Shown: positions 1-8,844, numbered from the stretch's first letter. The stretch: DNA of 64,000 nt from Methanofollis sp. UBA420 (GCF_002498315.1 NZ_DAGX01000007.1:186001-250000), one strand, 5' to 3'. Program-made: numbers and translations. The notes: generated by a model not told the origin, from the letters alone.

Positions 1-521
1 TTCTCACGCTCTTCCTGCTGAATCCCGGCCGGGAGATGTACCTCCGCGAGGTCGGGCGCCTCACGGGGGAGAACCTCAATGCCGTCAGGCGGGAACTCGC
101 GAACCTCGAAGAGTTCGGGCTGCTCTCCAGCATGCGGCGGGGGAATGCACATTATTATATGGTGAACCGTTCCTTTCCCCTGTATGAGGAGTTGACCGCC
201 ATCATTCTCAAGACCGAAGGCGTCGCGAAGGTCATCACCGAGCATCTCGACGGGATCGGGGCGATCGAATCCATGTTTATCTATGGCTCTTTCGCTCGCG
301 GGGAGGCCGGTGTCGGGAGCGACATCGACCTCTTCATTGTCGGGACGGTGAACGAGGACCGGTTGATCGCCGCGGTCCGCGCAACGGAGGAGTTGCTTGG
401 ACGGGAGATCAACTATGCCCTTTTCACGGCCGAGGAGATGGAGAGAAGGATCGCACATGATGATCCGTTTGTCTCGAATGTGCTTGCAGGACCGAAGGTG
501 GTGCTGATTGGCGGAGATTGA
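1..521 (+). CDS. MNT-type nucleotidyltransferase with winged-helix N-terminus (5' end outside window)
   Basis: The reading frame is open to the first base of the window, so the true start lies upstream; the first in-window ATG is at 36. An N-terminal winged-helix-like segment (ending near GLLSSMRRGNAHYY) precedes a minimal nucleotidyltransferase domain with the motif GSFARGEAGVGSDIDL, which carries the metal-binding G-S-x(n)-D-x-D residues. MNT proteins of this kind are the antitoxin half of MNT/HEPN pairs and in characterised cases AMPylate the toxin. The stop overlaps the start of the downstream HEPN gene by 14 nt, as expected for a co-translated pair. The family is clear; the actual target is inferred. 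Confidence 0.85.
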   Translation, partial: LTLFLLNPGREMYLREVGRLTGENLNAVRRELANLEEFGLLSSMRRGNAHYYMVNRSFPLYEELTAIILKTEGVAKVITEHLDGIGAIESMFIYGSFARGEAGVGSDIDLFIVGTVNEDRLIAAVRATEELLGREINYALFTAEEMERRIAHDDPFVSNVLAGPKVVLIGGD

Positions 522-924
522 GGCGCTGGAACGTCAGGGCCTGATCCGAAAACTCCCCCTTGATACACAGGCGGTGAACAACGCGATGGATCTTGCGCGA
601 AGGGATGTGGCGGTCGCGGGAACCGTCCTTGCGGGCAACAGCGACTGGGCCTATACCATTGCCTACAATGCCATGCTTCAGGCCGGACGGGCGTTGATGT
701 TTTCGAAAGGGTACCGGCCGTCCGGGGCCAACCAGCATATCTCGGTGGTCAGGTTTGCCGAACTCTTCCTGGACCGAGAGATCGTTCTCGCATTCGACCG
801 GATGCGGAGGAAACGGCATATCACGGTCTACGACATGGCCGGGACGATCTCGGAGGAGGAAGCAAAAAATGCCGTTTCGCGTGCGGAAGTATTCCTTGAT
901 GCCATAGAGGGTCTTCTGCGCTGA
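508..924 (+). CDS. HEPN-domain protein (toxin partner of the MNT gene)
   Basis: The protein has 138 residues and begins at TTG 508. An in-frame TGA sits immediately upstream at 505, so no earlier start is possible. The helical body (AYNAMLQAGRALMFSKGYRP, then a long C-terminal helix pair) fits the HEPN fold. HEPN proteins are usually metal-independent RNases or their relatives. I do not see a clean R-x4-6-H catalytic motif, so RNase activity is uncertain. The gene overlaps its MNT partner by 14 nt, implying translational coupling. A decayed second copy of its 3' third lies at 2483-2670. Confidence 0.8.
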   Translation: MAEIEALERQGLIRKLPLDTQAVNNAMDLARRDVAVAGTVLAGNSDWAYTIAYNAMLQAGRALMFSKGYRPSGANQHISVVRFAELFLDREIVLAFDRMRRKRHITVYDMAGTISEEEAKNAVSRAEVFLDAIEGLLR

Positions 925-952
925 GTGTGTTTGAGTTCAGACATAGACCGTC

Positions 953-1146
953 TCACATGGCATTCCTCTCCTTCATCACCGGTTTGATGGCGTCGGGCGT
1001 CCCCAGGTCGATCGGTGCGCCGACCGGCCGGGAGAACTCAGGCATGGGATGTCGATGTCGCTCTCCGGCGTCTGCTCGCCGCGGGAGACCGACCCGAAGA
1101 CGCCGATCTTCGCGACGTGGAAGCGGGCCGCGTGGGTGAGGGCGTC
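953..1146 (-). pseudogene. Decayed MNT nucleotidyltransferase fragment
   Basis: On the minus strand the segment encodes FHVAKIGVFGSVSRGEQTPE followed by SDID, a good MNT active-site motif. The frame then breaks. A shifted frame continues with EFSRPVGAPIDLGTPDAIKP and ends at a stop at 953-955. In intact MNT proteins the SDIDILVEFSRP and VDLVTPDALKP blocks are separated by about 20 residues, so this copy carries both a frameshift and an internal deletion. It has no start and abuts the PGF-pre-PGF remnant. It lies antisense to, and just downstream of, the intact HEPN gene. Confidence 0.75.
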
Positions 1147-1591
1147 TCCGTCGGTGTCACTATTGTTTTCTCGATCCCTGATATCGCATAGAGTGAGAAA
1201 CCCGTGCTCGTCGCCGTGAAGGTAACCGCCCGTCCGCGGTTGTCCCGACGATCGTCGGCAGGGCGGTCCAGGTGCCGTTGGTGTGGTGGTACAGCACGAT
1301 GTCGGCCGGGGAGAGGAGGTGCTCGTCGAGCCACGAGAGCGGGACGGTGAAGGTGACCGTCGCCCCGGTGATGTTCGTGTACCGGGCCGGCACGAGGTCG
1401 ACGTACTCGAAGACGTCGCCAGGTGCCGGGAAGACACCATTGGGCAGTGAGGAGAGAACCGTGGCCGTGACGATGAGCCCGTTATTCTTGCCGTTAACAT
1501 GCAAAGACGCGAGAATGGATGTGGTCTTTGCCGGTTCGGGCGGGATCGCGAACACATAGAGGTACGGTGCCGGAGTCGGGTGCGTGCTCAA
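1147..1591 (-). pseudogene. PGF-pre-PGF domain surface-protein remnant, frameshifted
   Basis: One minus-strand frame reads VFEYVDLVPARYTNITGATV and then a VPLSWLDEHLLSPADIVLYH block. This is the typical core of the PGF-pre-PGF domain found near the C-terminus of large methanogen surface proteins. After TALPTIVGTTADG the sense continues in a different frame as VTFTATSTGFSLYAISG and a Thr/Pro-rich linker. The usual several-hundred-residue N-terminal region and the C-terminal PGF-CTERM anchor are both missing. It is therefore a fragment with a frameshift, joined directly to an MNT fragment at about 1146. Confidence 0.7.
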
Positions 1592-1778
1592 TGATCGTGT
1601 ACTGTACTATACTGGGTAGTGTGATTCCCGCAATGATTACCGGCCGGGGATGCTGCATGAGAATATTCCTTGTTATTATCAGGAAGCAGCCCGTCATCAG
1701 GGTTAAAAATAGATGTCCCGGTTGTTGTTCCGCCCAGGGTCCAGACGCTGTCCGGGGCGGATGCCGGGGGGAAAATTG

Positions 1779-2318
1779 TTACTGCACTGGAGACTGGTCT
1801 GCCGGGCCGGTGTATATTCCGGAACCAAGCCACCAGTCATCATCGATCTTCACACCATACACCAGTTTTGATTCGAGCGTCCGGTTGTGTATGGGATTGA
1901 CATACTTGATCTGGTAAAAACCGCTTCCATTCCTGACCGCATCGCTGGAGCCCCGGAGGAAAATCCCTGTTTCTCCCTCATCCATACGGTTTACTCCGAC
2001 CTTCTCGGGATCGACCGGGTGGGCGAGGGTCGTGCCGTTGAAGTCGTAGGCGTAGATGTAGAGTTCGCCCCTGATAAAAGAACCATTCGGGTTGTTAAAT
2101 TCTGCAAGGGCTTTTTCTTTGCCGTTTGCTTTCACATAGGCGGCCGCACTCTCAACGAAGGCGACGAGCGTTTCATTGGAGGTGTAGGTCTCCTGCTGAA
2201 TTCCCGTACTTCCCGGCGTTGGAGTGGCCGTGTCGGGCTGAGTCTGTGTGCACCCGGCTGTTACAAGAAACAGGCCGAGAACGAGCAGAATCAGGAATGA
2301 AATTGACGTTTTTTGCAT
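1779..2318 (-). CDS. Cache-domain lipoprotein
   Basis: The 179-residue protein starts with a hydrophobic signal segment ending in a lipobox (LVTAGC, Cys about residue 23) and a Thr/Pro linker, so it is probably a lipid-anchored extracellular protein. The rest (ETLVAFVESAAAYVKANGKE, then ELYIYAYDFNGTTLAHP) is typical of a single Cache domain, the extracytoplasmic small-ligand sensor fold. Free-standing Cache lipoproteins are common in Methanomicrobiales. No transducer lies next to it, so partner and ligand are unknown. The ATG at 2318 directly precedes the signal peptide. Confidence 0.8.
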   Translation of the reverse strand: MQKTSISFLILLVLGLFLVTAGCTQTQPDTATPTPGSTGIQQETYTSNETLVAFVESAAAYVKANGKEKALAEFNNPNGSFIRGELYIYAYDFNGTTLAHPVDPEKVGVNRMDEGETGIFLRGSSDAVRNGSGFYQIKYVNPIHNRTLESKLVYGVKIDDDWWLGSGIYTGPADQSPVQ

Positions 2319-2482
2319 GCTATTAATGCGATTTTTCCGCTGATAAATATGCTGTCTCAGCGAATGCCTTGATGGGAGTTTTTGTCGATATTATGCTCTA
2401 TATATGGCTATTATGCGCAATGTCGGCTATTCTGGAGTCATCAAAGGGTTCTCAACGGTCTCGCCTCGAACGCCGTCCCGGC

Positions 2483-2670
2483 GGTCAGGTTTGCCGAACT
2501 TTTCCTGGACCGGGAGATCGTGCTCGCCTTCGACCGGATGCGGAGGGAGCGGCATATCGCGGTCTACGATATGGCAGGGACGATCCCGGAGGAGGAAGCA
2601 AAAAATGCCGTTTCGCGTGCGGAAGGATTCCTTGATGTTATAGGGGGGCCTTCTCCGCTGAGAGTGTTCG
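2483..2670 (+). pseudogene. Truncated duplicate of the HEPN gene 3' end
   Basis: The translated block VRFAELFLDREIVLAFDRMR and the following ERHIAVYDMAGTIPEEEAKN nearly repeat the C-terminal third of the HEPN protein at 508-924, and the DNA match is also high. The N-terminal two thirds are absent. The frame runs past the ancestral stop into unrelated sequence (to 2822). A second short match to the MNT fragment follows at about 2699-2745, so the whole HEPN-tail plus MNT-fragment arrangement was duplicated and then decayed. Confidence 0.75.
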
Positions 2671-2818
2671 GGTTCAGGCTCTATGAAGGTGAAATTTGCC
2701 GACCGACCGGGAGAACTCAGGCCCTGGATGTCGACGGGCATCTCGATTATCCAAAGAGAAATTCTAAAATTCCGATCGCTAATTTTAAGGGAATTCGATA
2801 CCCGGAGTTATACTATCC

Positions 2819-3190
2819 ATGAAACCCCGTATAAATCACACTGAGATTGCAATGCGAAACATATCTCATGTTGTGTATTCTATTCGGGATGATCCTGAGA
2901 GATGGTACAAAGTCAACTGGATAATTGTCAGTACATCTCATGCAATGTACAAAACACATGGAGTGCGTGGACATAATGTGCGACAGAAAATTCGCCATCA
3001 GTTATGGCGTAAAGCACAGAGAAAATATCCTGTTCTCAATAGATATTCGATACCATATGAAATCTCTGGCAACAGTACGTGCAAAATAAAGTGGTATTAC
3101 TGGATCCTGGATTTCTTCTCTTTTTTATATAGGCCGGTGAGGGATCTTTTGTGTCTCAAACGGGACATTGCATTGCGTAGAGAAAAATGA
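2819..3190 (+). CDS. Hypothetical protein, AT-rich orphan
   Basis: The 123-residue open frame starts at ATG 2819. Its base and codon use is much more AT-rich than the surrounding genes. The product is basic (many Lys/Arg, C-terminal CLKRDIALRREK) with aromatic residues and a short hydrophobic stretch WYYWILDFFSFLY near residue 92. I recognise no family. The composition suggests a transferred or decaying gene rather than a native housekeeping one. It could also be non-coding AT-rich DNA that happens to be open. Confidence 0.4.
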   Translation: MKPRINHTEIAMRNISHVVYSIRDDPERWYKVNWIIVSTSHAMYKTHGVRGHNVRQKIRHQLWRKAQRKYPVLNRYSIPYEISGNSTCKIKWYYWILDFFSFLYRPVRDLLCLKRDIALRREK

Positions 3191-3292
3191 TGAAGGGATC
3201 GATTCCCCTTTCCACGGTAATAGGATCGAAATCTAAAATAATTTCCCTACGATTCTGAAATATTATTTGAGAGATTTATCTCGAAAAAAAGA

Positions 3293-4894
3293 TTATTCTA
3301 TAATCTCCGCCCGCACCGTCAGAAAAACCGGCCCGCGGACGTCGATCTTCCTCTTATTGTCCGTGATATACCGCATCGCCCATTCGGGTATCTTCACATT
3401 CACATCGGACGGCGTCTTCGCCATCTTCGTCTGGACGACAACGCCCTCGCCGATCCTCGCCGCCTCCTCGATCCGTGCCGCCGCGAGGTTCGCCGCCGCC
3501 ATCAGGTACGAGATGCCGGTCGGGGCGCCGTTCGCCCGCACGTCCGCGAACTTCTCCGTGTCAGGGACGCCGAGCACCTTGCCGTCCTGCACGAAGATCT
3601 CGTTGAAGGTCGCAGGGCCGCAGAGCTTCGAGTTCTCCTCGGGTTCTTCCACGAAGACCCGGATGTTTCGGCCCGCGAACTCGCCTTCAAAGGCCGGGAA
3701 CGAGCACGGCCCCACCGCCGTGGCGTGCTCGGTCGCCGCCGCCATGATCGAGCCGACGAGACGCCGCCCCTCGACGGTCCGCGGCTCCTCGCGGAGACCG
3801 ATCGCCGCCGCGATCTCGCGGTCGGTGAGAGTGCGGGGGAAGAACTGCGGGTACGTGAGTTTGCGGACGTCGTTCGCCTTGTAGAGGATCATCGCCAGGC
3901 GCTCGACGCCGAGGCCCAGGTTCATGACAGGCACGCCGACGCCGTACTCGCCGAGTGCCGAGGGCGAGTACATGCCGAAGGTGGCGACCTCCACCCACCC
4001 GATCTCCGGGTGCCTGGCGTAGACCTCCGTCTGGGTGTCGGGGATGTAGTACTTCGACCTCTTCTCGTCAGGACGGAACTCGAAGTCTTCGAAGCCGAAG
4101 GCCGAGAGCAGGGCCTCGGAGACCGCCTTGCCGTCCTCGATCGTGACGTCCTCGCCCGCGATGATGCAGGATGCCGAGTGGTAGGTCATCAACCGCGTCG
4201 GCCCCTCCTCCTGCTCCCGGCGGAAACAGCGGTCGATCGAGAAGAGACGGATCGGGTGGGCGTAGTGCTCCCACATCGACCCGAGAGAGAGGAACCACCC
4301 GCTCGTCATGTGGGAGCGGAGGGTCGTGTGCGAGGACTCGGGCTCAAGACTCTTGAACTCCGGGAAGACCGCGTCCAGGATGCGGACCACCAGGCCGTCG
4401 TCGATCGAGAGGGACCCGGCGATCTCGTGGGTCAGTTCGTCGCCGTCGATCTCGGCCTTCTTGTAGGCGTGGAAGATCTTCTGGAGCCTCTCCTTCGCCT
4501 CCTCGGACGTGACCGGCGCCTCGGCGTACTCGGCCCCGATCATCGCCATCACCTGCTCCATCTGGCGGTCTGAGATCCCGATGTTCGGCCGCGGCAGGCC
4601 GCCGAGATAGAAGACCCGGTCCAGGACCGCGCTCGCCTCGGGGCCGAACTGCCTGTAGACGTCCGACTCCTCGATCATCACCGGGACGCGGGCCTCGTCG
4701 AAACCCATCGAGAGGTACACCTGGCGGAGCCTCTCGATCGTCTCCGCGATCGGGTGCGGCCTCGCACGCGTGTAGGCCTTCCGCGGGTACGTCCCGGCCA
4801 GGGCCGGCGGCGTCAGCACCTCGGGGCCACGGTGCCATGCCTCTTCAAAGTCCTTCCTCGACAGTTCCTTCCTTTCTTCTGGATCAAATCTCAT
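3293..4894 (-). CDS. sepS: O-phosphoseryl-tRNA(Cys) synthetase
   Basis: The 533-residue class II synthetase charges tRNA(Cys) with O-phosphoserine, which SepCysS then converts to Cys-tRNA in methanogens. Class II signatures are visible: a motif 2 region (FSIDRCFRREQEEGPTRLM, about residues 218-236) and motif 3 (NLGLGVERLAMIL, about residue 325). Overall length and the N-terminal RKDFEEAW block match SepRS rather than PheRS. It is the last gene of prf1-argS-taw1-sepS; its ATG overlaps the taw1 stop by 4 nt (ATGA). SepCysS is not in the window. Confidence 0.95.
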   Translation of the reverse strand: MRFDPEERKELSRKDFEEAWHRGPEVLTPPALAGTYPRKAYTRARPHPIAETIERLRQVYLSMGFDEARVPVMIEESDVYRQFGPEASAVLDRVFYLGGLPRPNIGISDRQMEQVMAMIGAEYAEAPVTSEEAKERLQKIFHAYKKAEIDGDELTHEIAGSLSIDDGLVVRILDAVFPEFKSLEPESSHTTLRSHMTSGWFLSLGSMWEHYAHPIRLFSIDRCFRREQEEGPTRLMTYHSASCIIAGEDVTIEDGKAVSEALLSAFGFEDFEFRPDEKRSKYYIPDTQTEVYARHPEIGWVEVATFGMYSPSALGEYGVGVPVMNLGLGVERLAMILYKANDVRKLTYPQFFPRTLTDREIAAAIGLREEPRTVEGRRLVGSIMAAATEHATAVGPCSFPAFEGEFAGRNIRVFVEEPEENSKLCGPATFNEIFVQDGKVLGVPDTEKFADVRANGAPTGISYLMAAANLAAARIEEAARIGEGVVVQTKMAKTPSDVNVKIPEWAMRYITDNKRKIDVRGPVFLTVRAEIIE

Positions 4895-5829
4895 TCTGTT
4901 TCATCCCCTCTCTCTGTTCTCTCCATCAGGACGACCCTGGATATGGGGCTTTCGTCCGCGATACGGTACCTGGTGCAGTGCCCGGCGACTTCCTCGGCAA
5001 AGCGGCGGATCTCCTCGTGCTCGGGCATGTTCTCCCGCGACAGGCGGTTGCGACTGTATCCGAGATACATGTATCCCTTGATCTCAATAAAACGTGCGCC
5101 CGATGCCTCGTATTGCGCCGCATATCCTGCCGGGTCGATGTCGTTGATCCCCTTCACGAGGGTTGTCCTGACCGCCGACCTGCGGCCGGAGAGGAGTCCG
5201 AGGCTCTGCTGGATCCTCTCCCACGACCCCTCCTCCTCCGGGTTGCAGAGGGGGAGGTAGGTCTCCTCGTCGGGTGCGTCCAGGGAGACGTAGGTCTGGA
5301 AGGGACGGCAGCGGGCGAGGACGTCGGGCCGCGTCCCGTTCGAGACCAGGAAGGTGGTGAAGCCCTCCGCGTTGAAGAGGTCGATCATCTCCGGCAGGCC
5401 GGAGTACAGGGTCGGTTCGCCGGAGAGGGAGATCGCCACCATCGTCGGGTCGAGTGCCTCGGCAAAACGATCCCCTGTCACGTACTGCGAGACCTTGTAC
5501 CCGGAGAGCGCCCTCTTCTGGAGGTCGCGGACACGTCCGAGGATCTCCGCGGGCGTGCACTCCCTCTCTGCCGAGACATCGTGCTCGAAAGAGCGCCAGC
5601 AGAAGAGACAGCGCTGGTTGCAGCGGAGGGTCGGCGTCATCTGCACGCAGCGGTGACTCTCGATCCCGTAGAACTGGTGCTTGTAGCACATATCGCCACC
5701 CTTCAGGGCCCGCTTGTTCCACATGCACGGCTTCACGGCCGCGGTGGCGTCGGGAGAAAAAAACTGGTAGCCCTGCTTCCGCAGGGCGCCCCTCGCGTCT
5801 TCACATCGTGGAGATCGCATCGATACCAA
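4891..5829 (-). CDS. taw1: S-adenosylmethionine-dependent 4-demethylwyosine synthase
   Basis: This radical SAM enzyme condenses pyruvate with N1-methylguanosine-37 of tRNA(Phe) to form the tricyclic 4-demethylwyosine base. The radical SAM cluster motif is CNQRCLFC (near residue 70), and further Cys residues upstream (CMWNKR, MCYKHQFYG) fit the second Fe-S cluster of TYW1/Taw1. The length of about 312 residues is normal for archaeal Taw1, which lacks the flavodoxin domain of eukaryotic TYW1. The start may be ATG 5829 or ATG 5820; both overlap the end of argS, consistent with coupling in a translation operon. Confidence 0.93.
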   Translation of the reverse strand: MVSMRSPRCEDARGALRKQGYQFFSPDATAAVKPCMWNKRALKGGDMCYKHQFYGIESHRCVQMTPTLRCNQRCLFCWRSFEHDVSAERECTPAEILGRVRDLQKRALSGYKVSQYVTGDRFAEALDPTMVAISLSGEPTLYSGLPEMIDLFNAEGFTTFLVSNGTRPDVLARCRPFQTYVSLDAPDEETYLPLCNPEEEGSWERIQQSLGLLSGRRSAVRTTLVKGINDIDPAGYAAQYEASGARFIEIKGYMYLGYSRNRLSRENMPEHEEIRRFAEEVAGHCTRYRIADESPISRVVLMERTERGDETE

Positions 5830-7465
5830 GGGTTTCGAGAGATTCCTTCAGCGTGTTCTGCGCAGCCTTCACGAGAGTGAGCCTGCTCGCCCGCATCTCC
5901 CCCTCGCTCTTCAGCACAGGCACGTACCTGTAGAAGGTGTTGAACTGGTCGGCAAGGTCGCGGGCATAGGTGGCGAGGAGGTGAGGCCGGAGTTCGCGGA
6001 CCACCTGGTCGATCACCGCGGGGAAACGGGCGATCTGCTTTGCAAGGGCGATCTCGTGCTCGTCGGTGTACGTGAAGGCCTCGTCGAAGGCACCCGCCTT
6101 CTCCAGGATCGAACAGGCGCGGGCATGGGAGTACTGGACGTACGGGCCGCTCTGTCTCTCGAAGTTCAGGGCCTCCTTCCAGTCGAAGACCGTCGACTTC
6201 TCCGGCGAGATCCTGACGATGTCGTAGCGGATGGCCGATATGGCGACGGCCCTGGCGATCTCCTCGCGCTGGTCCGCCGGGAGTTCGGGCCGCCTCTCCG
6301 AGACCTCGGCGAAGGCCTTGTTCGTCACCTCGGCGACGAGTTCGTCGGCCGAGATGAACTTGCCCGCACGGGTGGACATCGAGCCCTCGGGCAGGGAGAC
6401 GAACTCGAAGATGACGATCTCCGGGGCCTTCTCGCCCAGGAGCTTCAGGGTGCACTGGAGCTGCGAGCCGATCAGTTTGTGGTCGGCGCCGAGGACGTCG
6501 ATCATGCGGTCGGAGTTCCGGCCCTTCCAGGTGTGGAAGGCGAGGTCGCGGGCCGCGTAGACGGACGTCCCGTCAGACCGGCGGATCACGTAGTCCTTCT
6601 CGAAACCGCACTCCGTCAGGTCCAGGGAGAGCGTGCCCTCGTGCTTCGCCTGGGGCAGGCGGTCGATCCGGTCGATGATCCTCTCCATGTCGCCGTTCCG
6701 CACGAAGTCCGACTCCCAGACAAAGCGGTCGTGGACGACATTGAGGTTGCCCATCGTCACCTTGAAACCGTCGAGACAGTGGGAGACGACCTCGCGGAAC
6801 TTCTTCTGCGTCTCCGGGTCGCCCTTTTCGATCAGCTGCATCAGGTGGTCGACCTCGCCGGTGATCGCGGGCTCTTTCTCGATCTCGCGGTTGGCGGCGA
6901 CGTACACGCGGGCGATGTGGTGGTCCTCCTTCTCGTCCTCAAGGCGCTCCTTCGGGACATGGTCGAATCCCCAGGAGACGATGGCGATCTGGCGGCCCAT
7001 ATCGTTCACGTAATACTGGACCTCCAGGGGGTAGCCCGCCTTCCGGAAGCACCGGGCCAGGGTGTCGCCGATGATCGAGTTCCTGATGTGGCCGACATGG
7101 AGGGGGCCGTTCGGGTTCGCACTCGTGTGCTCCAGGATCACCCTCCCGGCATGTGCCGGGAGTTTCCCGTAGCCGGGCTCCAGGGCCTCCCTGACCGCGT
7201 CCTGCACGTACGCGGCGCTCACGTGGAAGTTGATGTACGGGCCCTTCGTCTCGACCGTGATCCCTGCGTCGGCAAGACGCCCGGTGAGCTCTGCCGCAAG
7301 GTCGGTCGCGATGACCATCGGGGACTTTCTCAGTTTCTTCGCGAGGGAGAAGGCGACGGTGGTCGCATAGTCCGCGTGCTCGCCGCCGTCCGTGAGTTCG
7401 ACTGTCTCCTCTCCGGTGCACGCCCGGAGCGCCTCTTCTATCTGCCGGTAAGTTTCAAGGAACAT
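5801..7465 (-). CDS. argS: Arginyl-tRNA synthetase
   Basis: The 554-residue class I aminoacyl-tRNA synthetase attaches arginine to tRNA(Arg). The HIGH signature appears as HVGHIRN (about residues 121-127) after the ArgRS-typical HTSANPNGPL, and the KMSKS equivalent is MSTRAGKF (about residue 362). The C-terminal helical anticodon-binding domain contains the usual YVQYSHARACSI block. The ATG abuts the prf1 stop with no gap, and the 3' end overlaps taw1, so it is read from the prf1 promoter. Confidence 0.96.
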   Translation of the reverse strand: MFLETYRQIEEALRACTGEETVELTDGGEHADYATTVAFSLAKKLRKSPMVIATDLAAELTGRLADAGITVETKGPYINFHVSAAYVQDAVREALEPGYGKLPAHAGRVILEHTSANPNGPLHVGHIRNSIIGDTLARCFRKAGYPLEVQYYVNDMGRQIAIVSWGFDHVPKERLEDEKEDHHIARVYVAANREIEKEPAITGEVDHLMQLIEKGDPETQKKFREVVSHCLDGFKVTMGNLNVVHDRFVWESDFVRNGDMERIIDRIDRLPQAKHEGTLSLDLTECGFEKDYVIRRSDGTSVYAARDLAFHTWKGRNSDRMIDVLGADHKLIGSQLQCTLKLLGEKAPEIVIFEFVSLPEGSMSTRAGKFISADELVAEVTNKAFAEVSERRPELPADQREEIARAVAISAIRYDIVRISPEKSTVFDWKEALNFERQSGPYVQYSHARACSILEKAGAFDEAFTYTDEHEIALAKQIARFPAVIDQVVRELRPHLLATYARDLADQFNTFYRYVPVLKSEGEMRASRLTLVKAAQNTLKESLETLGIDAISTM

Positions 7466-8749
7466 TCAGTATCCCGTCCTGTATCTGAGGATCGCTGCAA
7501 TCCCGCCGAAGGCGGAGTAGAGCATCGAACCCTCTTCGAAGTCGTCTGAGATGATCTCGACCTTCGCACTGCTCTGGTCGGCGAGGGTCGTCATCTCCTC
7601 GATGATGTCGACTTCCTCCTCGATCTGGAGGGGGGAACTGCACTTCGGGCAGTTCCCGAGGTCGATATCCTTTGTCGTCTTGCCGGGCTCGGTCTTCACC
7701 GTCTTCTCCTCGCCGTAGCCGCAGTTCCCGCACCTGATCTTCAGGCGGGACTCGCGCAGCCTGTCGGAGAGGATCAGGACCGCGACGGCGCCGTCTTCGA
7801 GGTTCTTTCGCACGCTCTCCTCGCCGTAGGCGGCGACGCCGTCGTCCTTGACAAGTTCTTTCAGGAAGCGGTTCATCACTTCCTTCTCCTTGACGACCTC
7901 GACGCCCTTCAGGGCGTCCTGTGCATTGTCGACGAGTTCGGCAAGGCCGCTCTCGTTCGTGTACGCGACGTCGAAGAGGCCGAGCACACGCTTCTGGACC
8001 TCGTGGTGGAGGAACCCGCCCTCGTTGAACTCCTCTTTCGTCGGCGACGGCCCGCCGATCAGGAGCCCCTGGAAGCGGTTGAAGAAGTCCTTCTCGGCAA
8101 GGAAGGTGTCGCTTGCATGGTCGCCGACCTTCTTGTAGAACTCGTTGATGGCGATGAGACGCAGACGCTGGAATCGCACCGACGACTGACCGCCTTTACG
8201 CTGCTTGCCCGGCACCATCGAGGTGGACCCTCCGATGGGCTCGATCCTGTTGCCCCGCAGGAAGCCCCAGTACGCCTCTCGCCTGTCGATGACCAGAAGT
8301 CCGTAGACCTGCTTCTCTTCGAGCATCTGCTTGAGGGGTTCGAGCTCGAAGTTCGAGGAGCAGCGGTACATGTACAGGTTGATGGGCTCGGGCGGGTGGA
8401 CGATCTCGCACTGGAGGTCGGTGCGGTCGCCGACCGTGCTGACCGTCCCGCAGAAAACGGCCATGCCTTTTTCCGGCGGCCTCTTGAAGTATTTGAGCCG
8501 GGAGAGGATGGAAGAGATGGCGCTCTGCACGTTCGTTCGGGTCTGTTTGCTCTTGATATTCGCGCACTGCCCGAACTCGTCCCGTAGCTGGGCTGTCACG
8601 TCATAGATCTGCTTGTCCGGGGGGATATAGAGGGAGATGAGCTCGGTGCCGCTCCCTTGCTTCGCTTCGAGGCGTTCGAGCATCTTCTTGAACTCGTATC
8701 GCAGCCTCGCCGAGTCCATCTCCACTATATTTTCGGCGTTTTCGGTCAT
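7466..8749 (-). CDS. prf1: Peptide chain release factor aRF1
   Basis: The 427-residue archaeal class I release factor decodes all three stop codons and triggers peptidyl-tRNA hydrolysis. The stop-codon recognition NIKS motif is near residue 63 and the GGQ catalytic motif (RKGGQSS) near residue 186. A C-terminal domain with Cys pairs (RCGNCGYG, GNCPKCSSP) forms the archaeal mini-domain. It is the first gene of the minus-strand translation operon. A TATA-like element (TAATTTATAC on the minus strand) lies about 50 nt upstream. Confidence 0.96.
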   Translation of the reverse strand: MTENAENIVEMDSARLRYEFKKMLERLEAKQGSGTELISLYIPPDKQIYDVTAQLRDEFGQCANIKSKQTRTNVQSAISSILSRLKYFKRPPEKGMAVFCGTVSTVGDRTDLQCEIVHPPEPINLYMYRCSSNFELEPLKQMLEEKQVYGLLVIDRREAYWGFLRGNRIEPIGGSTSMVPGKQRKGGQSSVRFQRLRLIAINEFYKKVGDHASDTFLAEKDFFNRFQGLLIGGPSPTKEEFNEGGFLHHEVQKRVLGLFDVAYTNESGLAELVDNAQDALKGVEVVKEKEVMNRFLKELVKDDGVAAYGEESVRKNLEDGAVAVLILSDRLRESRLKIRCGNCGYGEEKTVKTEPGKTTKDIDLGNCPKCSSPLQIEEEVDIIEEMTTLADQSSAKVEIISDDFEEGSMLYSAFGGIAAILRYRTGY

Positions 8750-8794
8750 CTCTCATTCACCAGTCATCAAAGTTAGTACTTGTTTCTCTTCAGA

Positions 8795-8806
8795 TTCGTA
8801 TAAATT
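8795..8806 (-). promoter_or_regulatory. Putative archaeal TATA element for the prf1 operon
   Basis: On the minus strand the sequence TAATTTATAC sits about 50 nt before the prf1 ATG in an otherwise GC-rich stretch. This suits an archaeal TBP site giving a 5' leader of roughly 20-25 nt. It is positional inference only. Confidence 0.4.
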
Positions 8807-8844
8807 ACATGCACACGGCGATCACGCGGGCCGGAAGGCCTGCT

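Noticed and set aside
927..1139. A plus-strand frame of 70 codons after the HEPN gene
   Set aside because: It lies over the antisense MNT and PGF-pre-PGF remnants and has an Arg-rich, shadow-like sequence.
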